Below, piece after piece: positions 36,444-45,500 of a stretch of DNA of 64,000 nucleotides. Below the pieces are notes generated by a model. That model worked only from the letters and a program-made list of their open reading frames with translations. It was not told where the DNA came from and did no database searches. Source of the DNA: Cyanobacteria bacterium FACHB-471 (GTDB lineage: Bacteria > Cyanobacteriota > Cyanobacteriia > Elainellales > Elainellaceae); the NCBI GenBank assembly GCA_014695345.1, contig JACJOC010000036.1, positions 1 to 64,000 on the forward strand. The letters run 5' to 3'. The first letter of the stretch is position 1. Each line of letters begins with the position of its first letter. Both the position numbers and the translations under genes were made by a program.

Positions 36444-36908
36444 TTACTTCTCTCGCACGATTCCTTCGTGAACCAAGGTAATAGTTTCATTTGCCACATC
36501 GTTTGCACCCGCCTCCAGCTTTGGACCTTCATACTTAGTAGGATAAGCGTTGACTAGGTTCCAACGAGCTTTTTCGTCTCCGGCCTGGTCATAGACGGTA
36601 ATAGAAGCCCCCTTGCGATTAGCTGACCAGTCAGATCTTCCGCCTGAGTTTTTGTTACAGCTATCGTACCAACCGTAAAGGTCCTTGTTGGTTGTGGCAA
36701 CAACCTTGACAGTAACAGGAGAAAACTTGGTGCGGGTTGGCGCTGCCTGCCGCAAATTAACGGCTTGTTTGCCTGAACCCAGCACCTTATCGCCACCCGC
36801 TGCTGGAGTTTCTGAGGTAAGTCCAGACACTTCTAAGATCTGTTTATCAGTAATGCCATCTGCTTCAAAATAGAACCGACAACTGACTAAAATTTCATCG
36901 TCTGCCAT
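36444..36908 (-). CDS. CIS tube-family protein 1 (gp19-like, probable main tube)
   Basis: A 154-residue gp19-type tube protein right after the sheath: SCRFYFEADGITDKQILEVS, GLTSETPAAGG, FSPVTVKVVATTNKDLYGWY and NLVNAYPTKYEGPKLEAGAN. Its place directly downstream of the sheath, as in Afp/PVC clusters, makes it the likeliest major tube subunit. The usual TLKRG is replaced by TVKVVAT, which is unusual. A 159-base gap with a small hairpin separates it from the sheath gene, possibly allowing separate expression. Confidence 0.87.
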   Translation of the reverse strand: MADDEILVSCRFYFEADGITDKQILEVSGLTSETPAAGGDKVLGSGKQAVNLRQAAPTRTKFSPVTVKVVATTNKDLYGWYDSCNKNSGGRSDWSANRKGASITVYDQAGDEKARWNLVNAYPTKYEGPKLEAGANDVANETITLVHEGIVREK

Positions 36909-36996
36909 GATTTCATTCCTAATTCATTAAATTCACTAACTAGTCAACATACTGATCAAAACAACGTTAGAAACTTTGTAGAAGTAACTTGCATAG

Positions 36997-37018
36997 ACAA
37001 GGCGCTTAAGCTCCTTGT
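36997..37018. repeat. small hairpin between sheath and tube genes
   Basis: ACAAGG (36997-37002) pairs with CCTTGT (37013-37018) around GCTTAAGC-containing sequence. No U-run follows on the minus strand. It could tune the sheath:tube mRNA ratio, but the stem is short. Confidence 0.3.
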
Positions 37019-37067
37019 TTAAGCCATTGAATACGTTCAGGCAATCAACTTATTTCTACAAACTGCT

Positions 37068-38807
37068 TTACTCCATCTGTCCATTCCACTGGCTGACGCG
37101 GAATACCACAAATTCTGCAGGTCGTACTGGACGAACACCCACTTCGATATAGAGGCGACCTAACATCATTGTTTCTTCAGTGTTCAAGGTTTCATCGCAC
37201 TTAACGTAAAACGCTTGCTCGGGAGAACTCCCAAACAACGCGCCTTCTCGCCACAGTCGTTCCAAGAAGTTGCTTACCGTACGACGAACTCGTGCCCACA
37301 AGTCCTGATCGTTGGGTTCAAAGACAACCCATTGTGTTCCCTCTTCGATCGATTTTTCGATGTAGCTCATTAAGCGCCGCACGTTGATGTAACGCCACTC
37401 TGTTTTTTCTTTTTCAACTAGCGTTCGCGCTCCCCAAACCTTGATCCCACGATTGGGAAAGTTGCGGATGCAGTTGATTCCCATTGGGTTAAGCAATTCC
37501 TGTTCGCGGAAGTTTACCTCATAAGACAATCCCAAAACACCACGAGGAGTTTCATTGGCGGGAGCTTTGTGAATGCCACGGGTTTCATCGTTTCTTGCCC
37601 ACACTCCCATCATGTGACCGCAAGGTGGAACAAAAATAGACTTTCCTTCTTTGGCTGGATTCGCGACTTTAATCCAGGGATAGTAGAGGGCAGCAAACAT
37701 CGATCGCCTGTTAATATTGTTAAGCCACTCTGCAACCTGCTGGGGATTTTTGATAGGGCGATCGCCCACAGGTGGCGGTGCATCTAAAACAACCATGCGG
37801 TTGGGTGGATTAGGAGCTGCATTTTCGCAAAGGCTAATCATTAAATCAACAAAATAGGCGAGTTTATCGTCATCCAACACGGGAGAACCATCAGGATTTT
37901 TCTCCTCGTAAAGGCGCATCAAATCAGGAAACGCCAGCATGTTGATATCATCCACCTCAAATGTTCCTTGAATTCCTGTCTGACGGTTGCGAACTCCAGT
38001 AGCATGACGCACAACCCGTTCCGTTGTCGGCACAATGATAGGCGCACTAACTTCATACGTTCCATATGCGGGACGGAGTGAAAGCGGCAATCGTTGGCGT
38101 TGACTTTCAGGGATGATGTTGGTGATATCGATGTACTGCGATCGCTCTAGTGCAGCAGGCGCAAACCCTCCCATTGCTTTGACAGCAGGATCGCCTAAAT
38201 CTGCTTCAATGACGGGTGCCTGAGGATTCATCGTCAAGTTGAAATACTTTTCCAGTTCTTCGCTTTCCTGGCGGAAAATGGTTACATCAAAAAACTCTCC
38301 TGGAAGCGGTGCTGGAGCATCAGAATCATCATTTTCGTCAAAGGGTGGCTCAGTTTCAGGCTTAGAAATGTTGACATACAGCCGCCCATCTTCGGCGTGC
38401 TCGGGTTTAAGGGAAAACTGCAAGGAGTTTGTCTTGCGCGTTGTTTTTATTTCCAGCGGTACTGGCTGGCGATCGCCTGACTCCAACGTTTCACTTGGTT
38501 TTGGTAGTTGGGTTCCCAGACTTACTACCCAGCAGCGTCCACCACCATTGAGGAACCAGCCTTGCACTGCAAACGGAAGATAGAATCTTTCTGGAGAAAA
38601 TCCTGTTGAGCCCTCTTTACTGAAGTACCGCAAATACTGATCCCAGCTTGTCACCAACATTGGTTTGAACTGTTCAGCACCATTACGAATGGCTTCTGTA
38701 AATCCAACAAATCCACCCACGTTGGTTGGCACCCCCTCAATTGGGCGACTGCCGCGATCGACTTCCTCAACATAGACACCCGGAGCAAAATAATCGAGCC
38801 TCGCCAT
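37068..38807 (-). CDS. contractile sheath protein
   Basis: A 579-residue tail sheath protein, first gene of the minus-strand CIS operon. The N-terminus YFAPGVYVEEVDRGSRPIEG and VPTNVGGFVGFTE is the sheath linker signature. The C-terminal part has GHMMGVWARNDETRGIHKAP, NPMGINCIRNFPNRGIKVWG, ARTLVEKEKTEWRYINVRRL and FEPNDQDLWARVRRTVSNFL, strongly conserved in contractile sheaths. The middle (about 100-260) is an extra surface domain. It polymerises around the tube and drives its ejection. Confidence 0.96.
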   Translation of the reverse strand: MARLDYFAPGVYVEEVDRGSRPIEGVPTNVGGFVGFTEAIRNGAEQFKPMLVTSWDQYLRYFSKEGSTGFSPERFYLPFAVQGWFLNGGGRCWVVSLGTQLPKPSETLESGDRQPVPLEIKTTRKTNSLQFSLKPEHAEDGRLYVNISKPETEPPFDENDDSDAPAPLPGEFFDVTIFRQESEELEKYFNLTMNPQAPVIEADLGDPAVKAMGGFAPAALERSQYIDITNIIPESQRQRLPLSLRPAYGTYEVSAPIIVPTTERVVRHATGVRNRQTGIQGTFEVDDINMLAFPDLMRLYEEKNPDGSPVLDDDKLAYFVDLMISLCENAAPNPPNRMVVLDAPPPVGDRPIKNPQQVAEWLNNINRRSMFAALYYPWIKVANPAKEGKSIFVPPCGHMMGVWARNDETRGIHKAPANETPRGVLGLSYEVNFREQELLNPMGINCIRNFPNRGIKVWGARTLVEKEKTEWRYINVRRLMSYIEKSIEEGTQWVVFEPNDQDLWARVRRTVSNFLERLWREGALFGSSPEQAFYVKCDETLNTEETMMLGRLYIEVGVRPVRPAEFVVFRVSQWNGQME

Positions 38808-39362
38808 AGTGCTTAGACTTCCTTGTGTGAAGCGATGGTGTGCTGACGGACAAAATATAGATAGCGAACAGGACTAATTACCTAAGGCAAAACAAACTGC
38901 CCGATGCAAAACCAATTACCTCAGCAACTGCTTACTGAAATTATTCTCTGAATGATTCCCTGTAATTACTTCTGCGATTTTTGAGTGGGAGACACATCTC
39001 TCAGTCAAATCTCAGTCAAAAGACTACTGGATTATTTACAGATGGAAAATGACGTTGTATCTGAAATCAACAAAACCTGGAACACACAAGATTAGCGAAA
39101 CCCAAGCAGTGACAGTTTTAGAATTCACAAGGACACACTTGTATCTTAATCTAAAGGGAACCTGTGGTATCTATTCTAAAATTAACCTTAAATATACGCA
39201 GCGATCGCCCGCTTACCAGGACATCTTTTACAGTAGTAGGGTAATTCTTAATCAATTGATACATCCTTTCGTTCTACTTCATTGCTTTCGCAGCGATGAT
39301 CGCACAGAATTGCAAACAAATTCAGCATTTGTGCAACTCAAGCTTATAAGGGCCAGCAGTCG
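38808..39362. promoter_or_regulatory. divergent intergenic region between the two CIS operons
   Basis: 555 bases separate the sheath start (minus) from the cap-protein start (plus), so it must contain both operon promoters. An open frame at 39049-39366 is compositionally unlike a protein gene. HIP1 occurs at about 39200. I see no convincing paired -35/-10; CTATCTATATTTTG (reading minus, about 38865) is a candidate -10 region for the sheath operon. No strong palindromic operator was found. Confidence 0.35.
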
Positions 39363-40670
39363 ATGAGTAATTATTTGGCGATCGCAACGGTCACAGCTAC
39401 ACTGCAACGCATTTTGCAATCGGCGCTACAGATTGACGTTGCTGGGGCGAGAGTGACAACAGTTCGACCAGATGCGTCAGGCAGCGGCACGCCTGAAGTT
39501 GGGGTCAACGTTTTTATGTATCAAGTGCTGCCAAATCCAGCATGGCGGAATTCTGATTTACGCAATCGCCGCCCAAAAGGAGAGTTGAGCAAACAGGCGC
39601 AAGCAGGCATTGACCTTTATTATTTAATGACCTTTTATGGCAATGAGGTAGAGCTAGAACCGCAGCGCTTGCTGGGCTGTACACTACGCACGTTAGTTGA
39701 TCAACCAATTCTCACGCCCACTATGCTGCGCGACACCATCAACAACCCCACCTTCAGCTATTTGGCTGGCTCGACGCTAGCAGAACAGGTTGAACAGGTG
39801 ACTCTGGTGCCTACACCAATGAACACCGAAGAGTTGTCAAAAATCTGGTCGGTATTTTTTCAAACGCCTTACGTGCTGTCGTTTGCCTATCAAGGAAGCA
39901 CCATTCTGATTGAAGGCAGCAAACCTGGAAAACGAGCATTGCCATTGCGGAGCAGCCAATTTTTTGTCACATCTAAACAGCCTGTGATTAAAGACATTGA
40001 GTCTGATGATGGAATAAATCAACCAATCGGACTTGACAGTACGGTTACGATTACAGGTAAACAACTCCGCAGCAGTCATCCCCGAATCTTGGCAAAGGTA
40101 AGAATTGGGGATGCTCAAATTACGCCTCAAGAGGTCAGCGATACACAGGTTAAAGTTGACCTGTCGCAGATTGCAGAATCAGAAAAACGTTTGTTGAGAG
40201 CCGGAGTACAAAGCCTGCAAGTTTTGCATCCACTGCCAACTCAAGTTGCGTCTGATTCTGATTTAACAACTGCTGATCTGGAACGAGCGGTCGGATCAAA
40301 CGTGCTGCCTGTCGTTGTTTATCCCACCATAGTTGATGTTAGCTCAACGAATACACGAAGCAATGGTGATGAACTGTATTCTGCGATCGCTACGGTGCAA
40401 GTCGATGTAATGGTTGCTCCTGAACAACGAGCTTATTTGTTGTTAAACGAGCGTGTCCTTCGCAATCCTGCTGCTTATGTATTTGGAGCGCGATCGCGTT
40501 CCGAAAGTCAGAATACGCTGACTTTTATCGTTCACGAAGTGAAAGCTGGAACCTATCTGGTGCGCGTTCAAATTGACAATGCTGAGAGTAAATTAACAGT
40601 TGACCCGGATGATGAAAGTCCAACGTTTGATCAGTACACTGAACCTACGATCGAAATTCGATCAACATAA
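39363..40670 (+). CDS. CIS tube-terminating cap protein (DUF4255/Pvc16-like)
   Basis: A 435-residue protein. Residues 1-185 are a DUF4255 domain (ATVTATLQRILQSALQIDVA, VNVFMYQVLPNPAWRNSDLR, GIDLYYLMTFYGNEVELEPQ), the cap that ends tube and sheath in Afp16/Pvc16. The C-terminal half contains Ig-like beta domains (IGLDSTVTITGKQL, ILAKVRIGDAQITPQEV), an extension beyond the short caps. It starts the plus-strand operon and is followed 12 bases later by the AAA+ ATPase, as in other CIS loci. Confidence 0.9.
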   Translation: MSNYLAIATVTATLQRILQSALQIDVAGARVTTVRPDASGSGTPEVGVNVFMYQVLPNPAWRNSDLRNRRPKGELSKQAQAGIDLYYLMTFYGNEVELEPQRLLGCTLRTLVDQPILTPTMLRDTINNPTFSYLAGSTLAEQVEQVTLVPTPMNTEELSKIWSVFFQTPYVLSFAYQGSTILIEGSKPGKRALPLRSSQFFVTSKQPVIKDIESDDGINQPIGLDSTVTITGKQLRSSHPRILAKVRIGDAQITPQEVSDTQVKVDLSQIAESEKRLLRAGVQSLQVLHPLPTQVASDSDLTTADLERAVGSNVLPVVVYPTIVDVSSTNTRSNGDELYSAIATVQVDVMVAPEQRAYLLLNERVLRNPAAYVFGARSRSESQNTLTFIVHEVKAGTYLVRVQIDNAESKLTVDPDDESPTFDQYTEPTIEIRST

Positions 40671-40682
40671 GATTTAAATGCT

Positions 40683-42632
40683 ATGACGTTTACCCTAGAA
40701 AATCAGCGAGAAGATGAGTTAGAAGCAAACCGTCATGACCTGATGAGTGCGATCGCTCATCTTCACAAGGTTTTAGAACAGCGGCTTGAAGCGACTGCAA
40801 TTTCTTCTTGCCCCACGCTCAATCGACTCTGCATCCAATTTAGACTGTCTGAGTTTGAGCGAAACGTGCTGCTATTGTGTGCAGCAATGGAACTGGATGT
40901 GAGTTTTGCCAACCTTTGTGCTGAAATCCAGGGCGATCGACAAGCCTATCCCACTTTCAATCTGGCGATGACAGCGTTTGCAGAACCGCATTGGGGCGCA
41001 GTATTGCCCGATCATCCGTTGCGGCACTGGCGGCTCATTGAAGTGGGTGCAGGTCAAACGCTAATGTTGAGTCCGCTACGAATTGATGAGCGAATTTTGC
41101 ACTACTTGGTCGGGCTACACTCGCTTGATGAACGATTGAAAGGGATGATTCAACCTGTGTTGACCCAGGATAAACTTGTGCCGTCTCATCAGCAGATTGC
41201 AGAGCAACTGGTTCGCGTTTGGTCGCAGCAGAGCGCTTCTCCAATCGTTCAGCTTTGGGGAAGCGATGGTATGAGCCAGCAGGCGATAGCTGCTGCCGCT
41301 TGTCGTCTTGCCCGATGGAGCCTCTACACGCTGCCCGCTCAAGCGCTTCCTACCGCCATTAGCGACCTCAGTAAGTTGCTGTTGCTGTGGGAGCGAGAAG
41401 CAATGTTGCATCCGAGTGCGCTGCTGTTGGATTGTAGCGCGATCGACACGACCGATACTAACCGCTCCCAAGCGATCGCCTACTGGATTGACACGACCAA
41501 CACTCCGCTAATCATCAGCAGCCGAGAACGTCAGCAAATTCAGCAACGCCCTTTCATCACCATTGAAGTCTATCCCCCCACCAAATCTGAACAGCGTACT
41601 CTCTGGCAGCAAACTCTAGGCTCAGCTGCCCCAACCCTAAATGGACATATCGAAAAACTCGTCACTCAATTCACACTAAACCCGTTCACTATCCGCACCG
41701 TCTGTACCGAAGCTCTCACCTCATCCCCATCCTCCCCATCTTCCCTCCCCTCCTCATCCTCCCCTCCTCCTGCTCCCTTCCCTCAACTCTGGGACTCCTG
41801 CCGCGCTCAAGCACGTCCCCGACTAGATGATTTGGCGCAACGAATTGACGCGATCGCCAGTTGGGATGACCTCGTGCTGCCTCAAAAAGAAAAGCAAGTG
41901 TTACAGAGCATCGCAGCTCATGTGAGACAGCGAGAAACGGTTTATGAAACCTGGGGATTTGCTAGCAAAAGCGGACGAGGATTGGGGATCAGTGCGCTAT
42001 TTGCTGGAGCCAGCGGTACAGGAAAAACGATGTCGGCAGAAGTTTTGGCGCTAGAGCTGCAATTAGATTTGTATCGTATTGATCTCAGTTCGGTAGTTAG
42101 CAAATACATTGGTGAAACTGAAAAGAACTTGCGAAAGGTGTTTGATGCTGCCGAAGCAGGCACAACGATTTTGCTGTTTGATGAAGCCGATGCTTTATTT
42201 GGTAAACGCAGTGAGGTGAAAGATTCCCACGATCGCTACGCCAACATGGAGGTGAGTTATCTGCTGCAACGTATGGAAGCGTATCGAGGACTGGCAATCT
42301 TAACCACCAACTTGAAAGATGCGATCGACCCTGCTTTCTTACGTCGCCTGCGATTTATCGTCAAGTTTCCCTTTCCCGATTTGGCACAGCGTGAAGACAT
42401 CTGGCGACGCATTTTTCCGCCGCAAATTCCGCTGGCAAACCTTGATTTTGCAAAACTTGCTCGCTTGAATGTCTCTGGCGGAAACATCCGCAACATTGCC
42501 CTTAACGCGGCATTTTTAGCAGCCGATGCTGAAGAACCTGTCAGCATGAAACACCTACTGGAGGCATCTCGAAGCGAATATATCAAGCTAGAACGATCGC
42601 TTACGGATGCTGAAGTTAAAGGCTGGGTGTGA
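40683..42632 (+). CDS. CIS-associated AAA+ ATPase (Afp15/Pvc15-like)
   Basis: A 649-residue ATPase. The N-terminal 330 residues are a degenerate, mainly helical region. A Ser/Pro-rich linker (about 343-362; SSPSSPSSLPSSSSPPPAP) leads to the AAA+ module with Walker A GASGTGKTMSAEVL, Walker B ILLFDEADALFG, the sensor LAILTTNLKDAIDPAF and Arg-finger context RRLRFIVKFPFPD. Pvc15/Afp15 homologues help load or fold effectors rather than recycle the sheath. It is placed directly before a DUF4157 effector gene, which supports that role. Confidence 0.92.
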   Translation: MTFTLENQREDELEANRHDLMSAIAHLHKVLEQRLEATAISSCPTLNRLCIQFRLSEFERNVLLLCAAMELDVSFANLCAEIQGDRQAYPTFNLAMTAFAEPHWGAVLPDHPLRHWRLIEVGAGQTLMLSPLRIDERILHYLVGLHSLDERLKGMIQPVLTQDKLVPSHQQIAEQLVRVWSQQSASPIVQLWGSDGMSQQAIAAAACRLARWSLYTLPAQALPTAISDLSKLLLLWEREAMLHPSALLLDCSAIDTTDTNRSQAIAYWIDTTNTPLIISSRERQQIQQRPFITIEVYPPTKSEQRTLWQQTLGSAAPTLNGHIEKLVTQFTLNPFTIRTVCTEALTSSPSSPSSLPSSSSPPPAPFPQLWDSCRAQARPRLDDLAQRIDAIASWDDLVLPQKEKQVLQSIAAHVRQRETVYETWGFASKSGRGLGISALFAGASGTGKTMSAEVLALELQLDLYRIDLSSVVSKYIGETEKNLRKVFDAAEAGTTILLFDEADALFGKRSEVKDSHDRYANMEVSYLLQRMEAYRGLAILTTNLKDAIDPAFLRRLRFIVKFPFPDLAQREDIWRRIFPPQIPLANLDFAKLARLNVSGGNIRNIALNAAFLAADAEEPVSMKHLLEASRSEYIKLERSLTDAEVKGWV

Positions 42633-42742
42633 CATCACAACAAAACTCAAGTCAGCATGTCTTGATACTGACGCATCATTTCAAGACAACCGTGCCACAC
42701 TAATGGCAATAGCTAAATTTAGGCTAGGAGGCGGAGTGGATT

Positions 42743-44614
42743 ATGGCTGGTCAAAAGCAAGCTCGGATGCGATCGCGCGTCCAACGCAAAACGTCTACCA
42801 CTCCCCCTCCCGCCCACAGCAGCTTTTTCTGGCAGCGCCCTTTCACAGACTCGCTTCACCAAACGCCTAACTCATCTCAATCAGAGCCAACTCCAACCGT
42901 TGCCCTAAAACCCACAGCTCCTGTCTTGAGCCGAATTAACTTCGACAGTGATCGCCCAGCATCGGAACAGCATCGCCCTCTCCCCATCCAACCTAAACTC
43001 ACCGTCGGCGCACCTAACGACCAATACGAACAAGAAGCCGATCGCGTTGCTGCCCAAGTCATGAGTATGCCGGACACAGCTATCCAACAATCCATCCAGC
43101 GAGAAGTAATGCCGGAGGAAGAAGAGCTACAGACTAAACCGATCGCCGCATCCATCACCCCTCTCGTCCAACGGGAGACAATCCCCGAAGAAGAGGAACT
43201 CCAAACCAAATCATTAGGCAATTCTTCCATTCAACGTGAGGAAATACCTGAAGAAGAGGAAGTGCAGATGAAAGCGGCACCTTCCATTCAACGCGAGGAG
43301 ATGCCTGAAGAAGAGGAAGTGCAAACAAAGGCGATTGCAAATACCCTACAACGCGAAGAACTTCCCGAAGAAGAGGAAATTCAGACTAAATCTCTAAGTA
43401 ACTCCTTACAGCGGGAGGAAATGCCGGACGAAGAGGAGGTACAAACTAAACCAGCGCTACAGCGATCGTCTGATGGTAGTTTACAAGCAGGTAGTTCAAT
43501 CGAGAGTCGGTTGAATAGTAGTAAGGGTGGGGGTAGCCCGTTGCCAGATGAGGTGCGATCGTTCATGGAACCGCGCTTTGGAATCAAATTAGACCATGTG
43601 CGAGTCCACACCGACAGCGCTGCTATCCAGATGAACCGAGATTTGAACGCTCAAGCCTTCACGCACCAGCAAGATGTGTACTTTGGTGTTGGAAAAGCTC
43701 CTGGTAAAGATGCGTTGACTGCTCATGAACTAACTCATGTAGTACAGCAGAAGGACAGCCAAGCAAAAGTAGATAGAAAACTAATTACCCCAGGACAGGA
43801 ACGTACTGAAAGAGATTGGTATGAAGGAGATATGAATCATTGGGCTTCAGAGATAGGAAGCTTGTCGAATACAAAGAATACCTTTGTCCAATCTGCGATC
43901 TATAATACTAAAAATAATTTTCCGGACGAGTATGTAAGTATTGCTCAAAGGAGTGCCTACTATGATGTAATAGATGCTTTAGCGGTAGAGGGCGTGCTAC
44001 CTAAGAAAATTAGATTTTTTGGGGCAGCAGCAAAGGTAACAGGGCGTAATAGTGTAGGAAGTATAGAAGGACTAATTGGGTGGAGTTTGCATTCTAAGGA
44101 GGCGATTCAAATCCTCAAGGATATCAATAAGATATTGTTTGAATCAAATATGAAAATAATCAATAGACTCATGGGTGGCAAGGGCAAGCCAGCTGATCCT
44201 AGAAGCCCTGACTCAACTGAGGCTATATCAGCGATGCAGTTTGACTTAAATATGGTGGAAGTAGAGCAGAACATTGTTGAATCTTACTTGAAGGAAAAAA
44301 CTGGAAAAATATCTGCTGAAGTGTTAAAGGATATTAATGATGACTTGAACTTTAAAGGCTTTTGGAGAACTCTTGGAGAGTACACCTTTGCAGACACTCA
44401 ACCACTGGAATGGGCTAAAAAATTCCTAGGAAAAGACAAATTAGATTTCATGGAAGTTACTGATCGTGTAGCTATTGGCAAAGCATTAGTTTTCTCACTT
44501 CATTCCAACACGTTTGATGAGTACTCGCTTTATATGGGAACCGGTGTTATGCCTATAGACCGACTAAGGGAGGATTACCGCACTCCATTTTCAATGAGTG
44601 TTAGTCCAAAGTAA
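42743..44614 (+). CDS. second DUF4157 CIS effector with PEEEE repeats
   Basis: A 623-residue effector-type protein. The head shares HSSFFWQRPFTDSLH and VGAPNDQYEQEADRVAAQVM with the RNase-type effector. Six acidic repeats (about 118-236) follow, then the DUF4157 domain (about 267-338) with ALTAHELTHVVQQKD (HExxH). The C-terminal 280 residues (RTERDWYEGDMNHWASEIGS ... GTGVMPIDRLREDYRTPFSM) are an unrecognised, probably toxic, helical domain. No obvious immunity gene follows: the next 160 bases are non-coding, then PIN-domain debris. It sits immediately after the AAA+ ATPase. Confidence 0.75.
   Translation: MAGQKQARMRSRVQRKTSTTPPPAHSSFFWQRPFTDSLHQTPNSSQSEPTPTVALKPTAPVLSRINFDSDRPASEQHRPLPIQPKLTVGAPNDQYEQEADRVAAQVMSMPDTAIQQSIQREVMPEEEELQTKPIAASITPLVQRETIPEEEELQTKSLGNSSIQREEIPEEEEVQMKAAPSIQREEMPEEEEVQTKAIANTLQREELPEEEEIQTKSLSNSLQREEMPDEEEVQTKPALQRSSDGSLQAGSSIESRLNSSKGGGSPLPDEVRSFMEPRFGIKLDHVRVHTDSAAIQMNRDLNAQAFTHQQDVYFGVGKAPGKDALTAHELTHVVQQKDSQAKVDRKLITPGQERTERDWYEGDMNHWASEIGSLSNTKNTFVQSAIYNTKNNFPDEYVSIAQRSAYYDVIDALAVEGVLPKKIRFFGAAAKVTGRNSVGSIEGLIGWSLHSKEAIQILKDINKILFESNMKIINRLMGGKGKPADPRSPDSTEAISAMQFDLNMVEVEQNIVESYLKEKTGKISAEVLKDINDDLNFKGFWRTLGEYTFADTQPLEWAKKFLGKDKLDFMEVTDRVAIGKALVFSLHSNTFDEYSLYMGTGVMPIDRLREDYRTPFSMSVSPK
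43094..43450 (+). repeat. six coding repeats of IQREEMPEEEEVQTK type
   Basis: Within the second DUF4157 gene, six copies of a 15-residue unit (for example IQREVMPEEEELQTK, IQREEIPEEEEVQMK, LQREEMPDEEEVQTK) are separated by short variable spacers. Each has an acidic run after Pro and ends in Gln-Thr/Met-Lys. The other effector has related IQMK/VQRQ units, so the repeat is a family trait. It is a coding repeat, not a CRISPR. Confidence 0.85.
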
Positions 44615-44778
44615 TGGAATCACCTGTAGTGCGATCGCTCGCCCGTAGGTGGATTGAGGCAACGAAACCCAACATTTGTATAGGTGCGCGATCTCTAATA
44701 TCGCTCACACAGTGAAGTCTGAAAGGTGATCGCACTTTGGTTGTTGAATGCAATTGAGATTAGGAAAGGATGCGATCA

Positions 44779-45065
44779 CTACCAAGTGATCACTGTTAAA
44801 GGAGCTACCTTTGCAAACGCTTGATCAGCAGTCACTAAACTCGCCAAATTTTGGACTGCTATTGCCGCAATGACTGAATCAGGTGATTTCAATCGATATT
44901 GCTGACGAATTTCGATGATTTTTTCCAATCAATGCTGCATCACCCACTGTCAAACTAACAACTTCTACCCGCTGAAGAAATTGGTGGAAAAGCTGGCGAT
45001 CGCTTTGTGTTGATCCAGAGAACGTTAGAAATAGCGCTCCCAGGCTGTGAGATGTTGAAGCAATG
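44779..45065 (-). pseudogene. PIN-domain (VapC-type) toxin, frameshifted remnant
   Basis: The minus strand reads LFHQFLQRVEVVSLTVGDAA then, in another frame, PDSVIAAIAVQNLASLVTAD and QAFAKVAPLTVIT, which is the C-terminal half of a PIN-domain RNase toxin. One extra base in the run of six T at 44919-44924 breaks the frame. The 5' part with the first catalytic Asp is not recognisable and no antitoxin gene remains. The gap 44615-44778 holds nothing else I recognise. Confidence 0.65.
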
Positions 45066-45197
45066 GCAGCACAGTGTAGGCAGAAGCGATCGCTCCCAAT
45101 GAACAATAGCCATTGTTTTAAGATGGTATAGGGGAACCGCAGTTGCAATAAGGGGAAGGGCGATCGCTTTTAATGGGAAAAATATAGGGCGATGCGG

Positions 45198-45482
45198 TTA
45201 AGACGAGAGAGGGCGATCGCCAGCTAAATCTTCGCTCTCCAATATCACGCCATTTTTCCAAAGCTCATACTCGCTAATATCAATGTCTTCATTCCACGCG
45301 ATCGCATAACCTCCCGGCTCAACTTTGAAGCTTCTGAAAAAGGCAGGTTGCCGAAGTGGAGCAAACATTGGAATCTGTAAAAGAGGACGAATATCGTATT
45401 TTCTAATCTCCCGATTAGTGAACTCAATGATTAGAGTCGTATCGTCGATCGCTTGAGCTTGATGAATTCGGGGATACTTCAT
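45198..45482 (-). CDS. DUF2442 protein, antitoxin-like partner
   Basis: A 94-residue DUF2442 protein (MKYPRIHQAQAIDDTTLIIE, YDIRPLLQIPMFAPLRQPAF, VEPGGYAIAWNEDIDISEYE). DUF2442 genes regularly follow a DUF4160 gene and behave like small two-gene stability modules. It starts 18 bases after the DUF4160 stop. Function is unproven. Confidence 0.8.
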   Translation of the reverse strand: MKYPRIHQAQAIDDTTLIIEFTNREIRKYDIRPLLQIPMFAPLRQPAFFRSFKVEPGGYAIAWNEDIDISEYELWKNGVILESEDLAGDRPLSS

Positions 45483-45500
45483 CGTGTTCTAAACCTGCAT

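Noticed and set aside
39049-39366. 105-residue gene in the divergent CIS promoter region
   Set aside because: The composition is that of random AT-rich sequence and it overlaps the cap-protein start, which is well supported.
43094-43450. Tandem DNA repeats as a CRISPR or minisatellite
   Set aside because: They keep the reading frame of the DUF4157 gene and vary mainly at synonymous or conservative positions, so they are coding repeats.
16316-44614. Prophage or type VI secretion system
   Set aside because: No capsid, terminase, portal, lysis or integrase genes and no T6SS TssJLM/ClpV genes are present. Cap DUF4255, Afp15-type ATPase and DUF4157 effectors point to an extracellular/membrane-type CIS.
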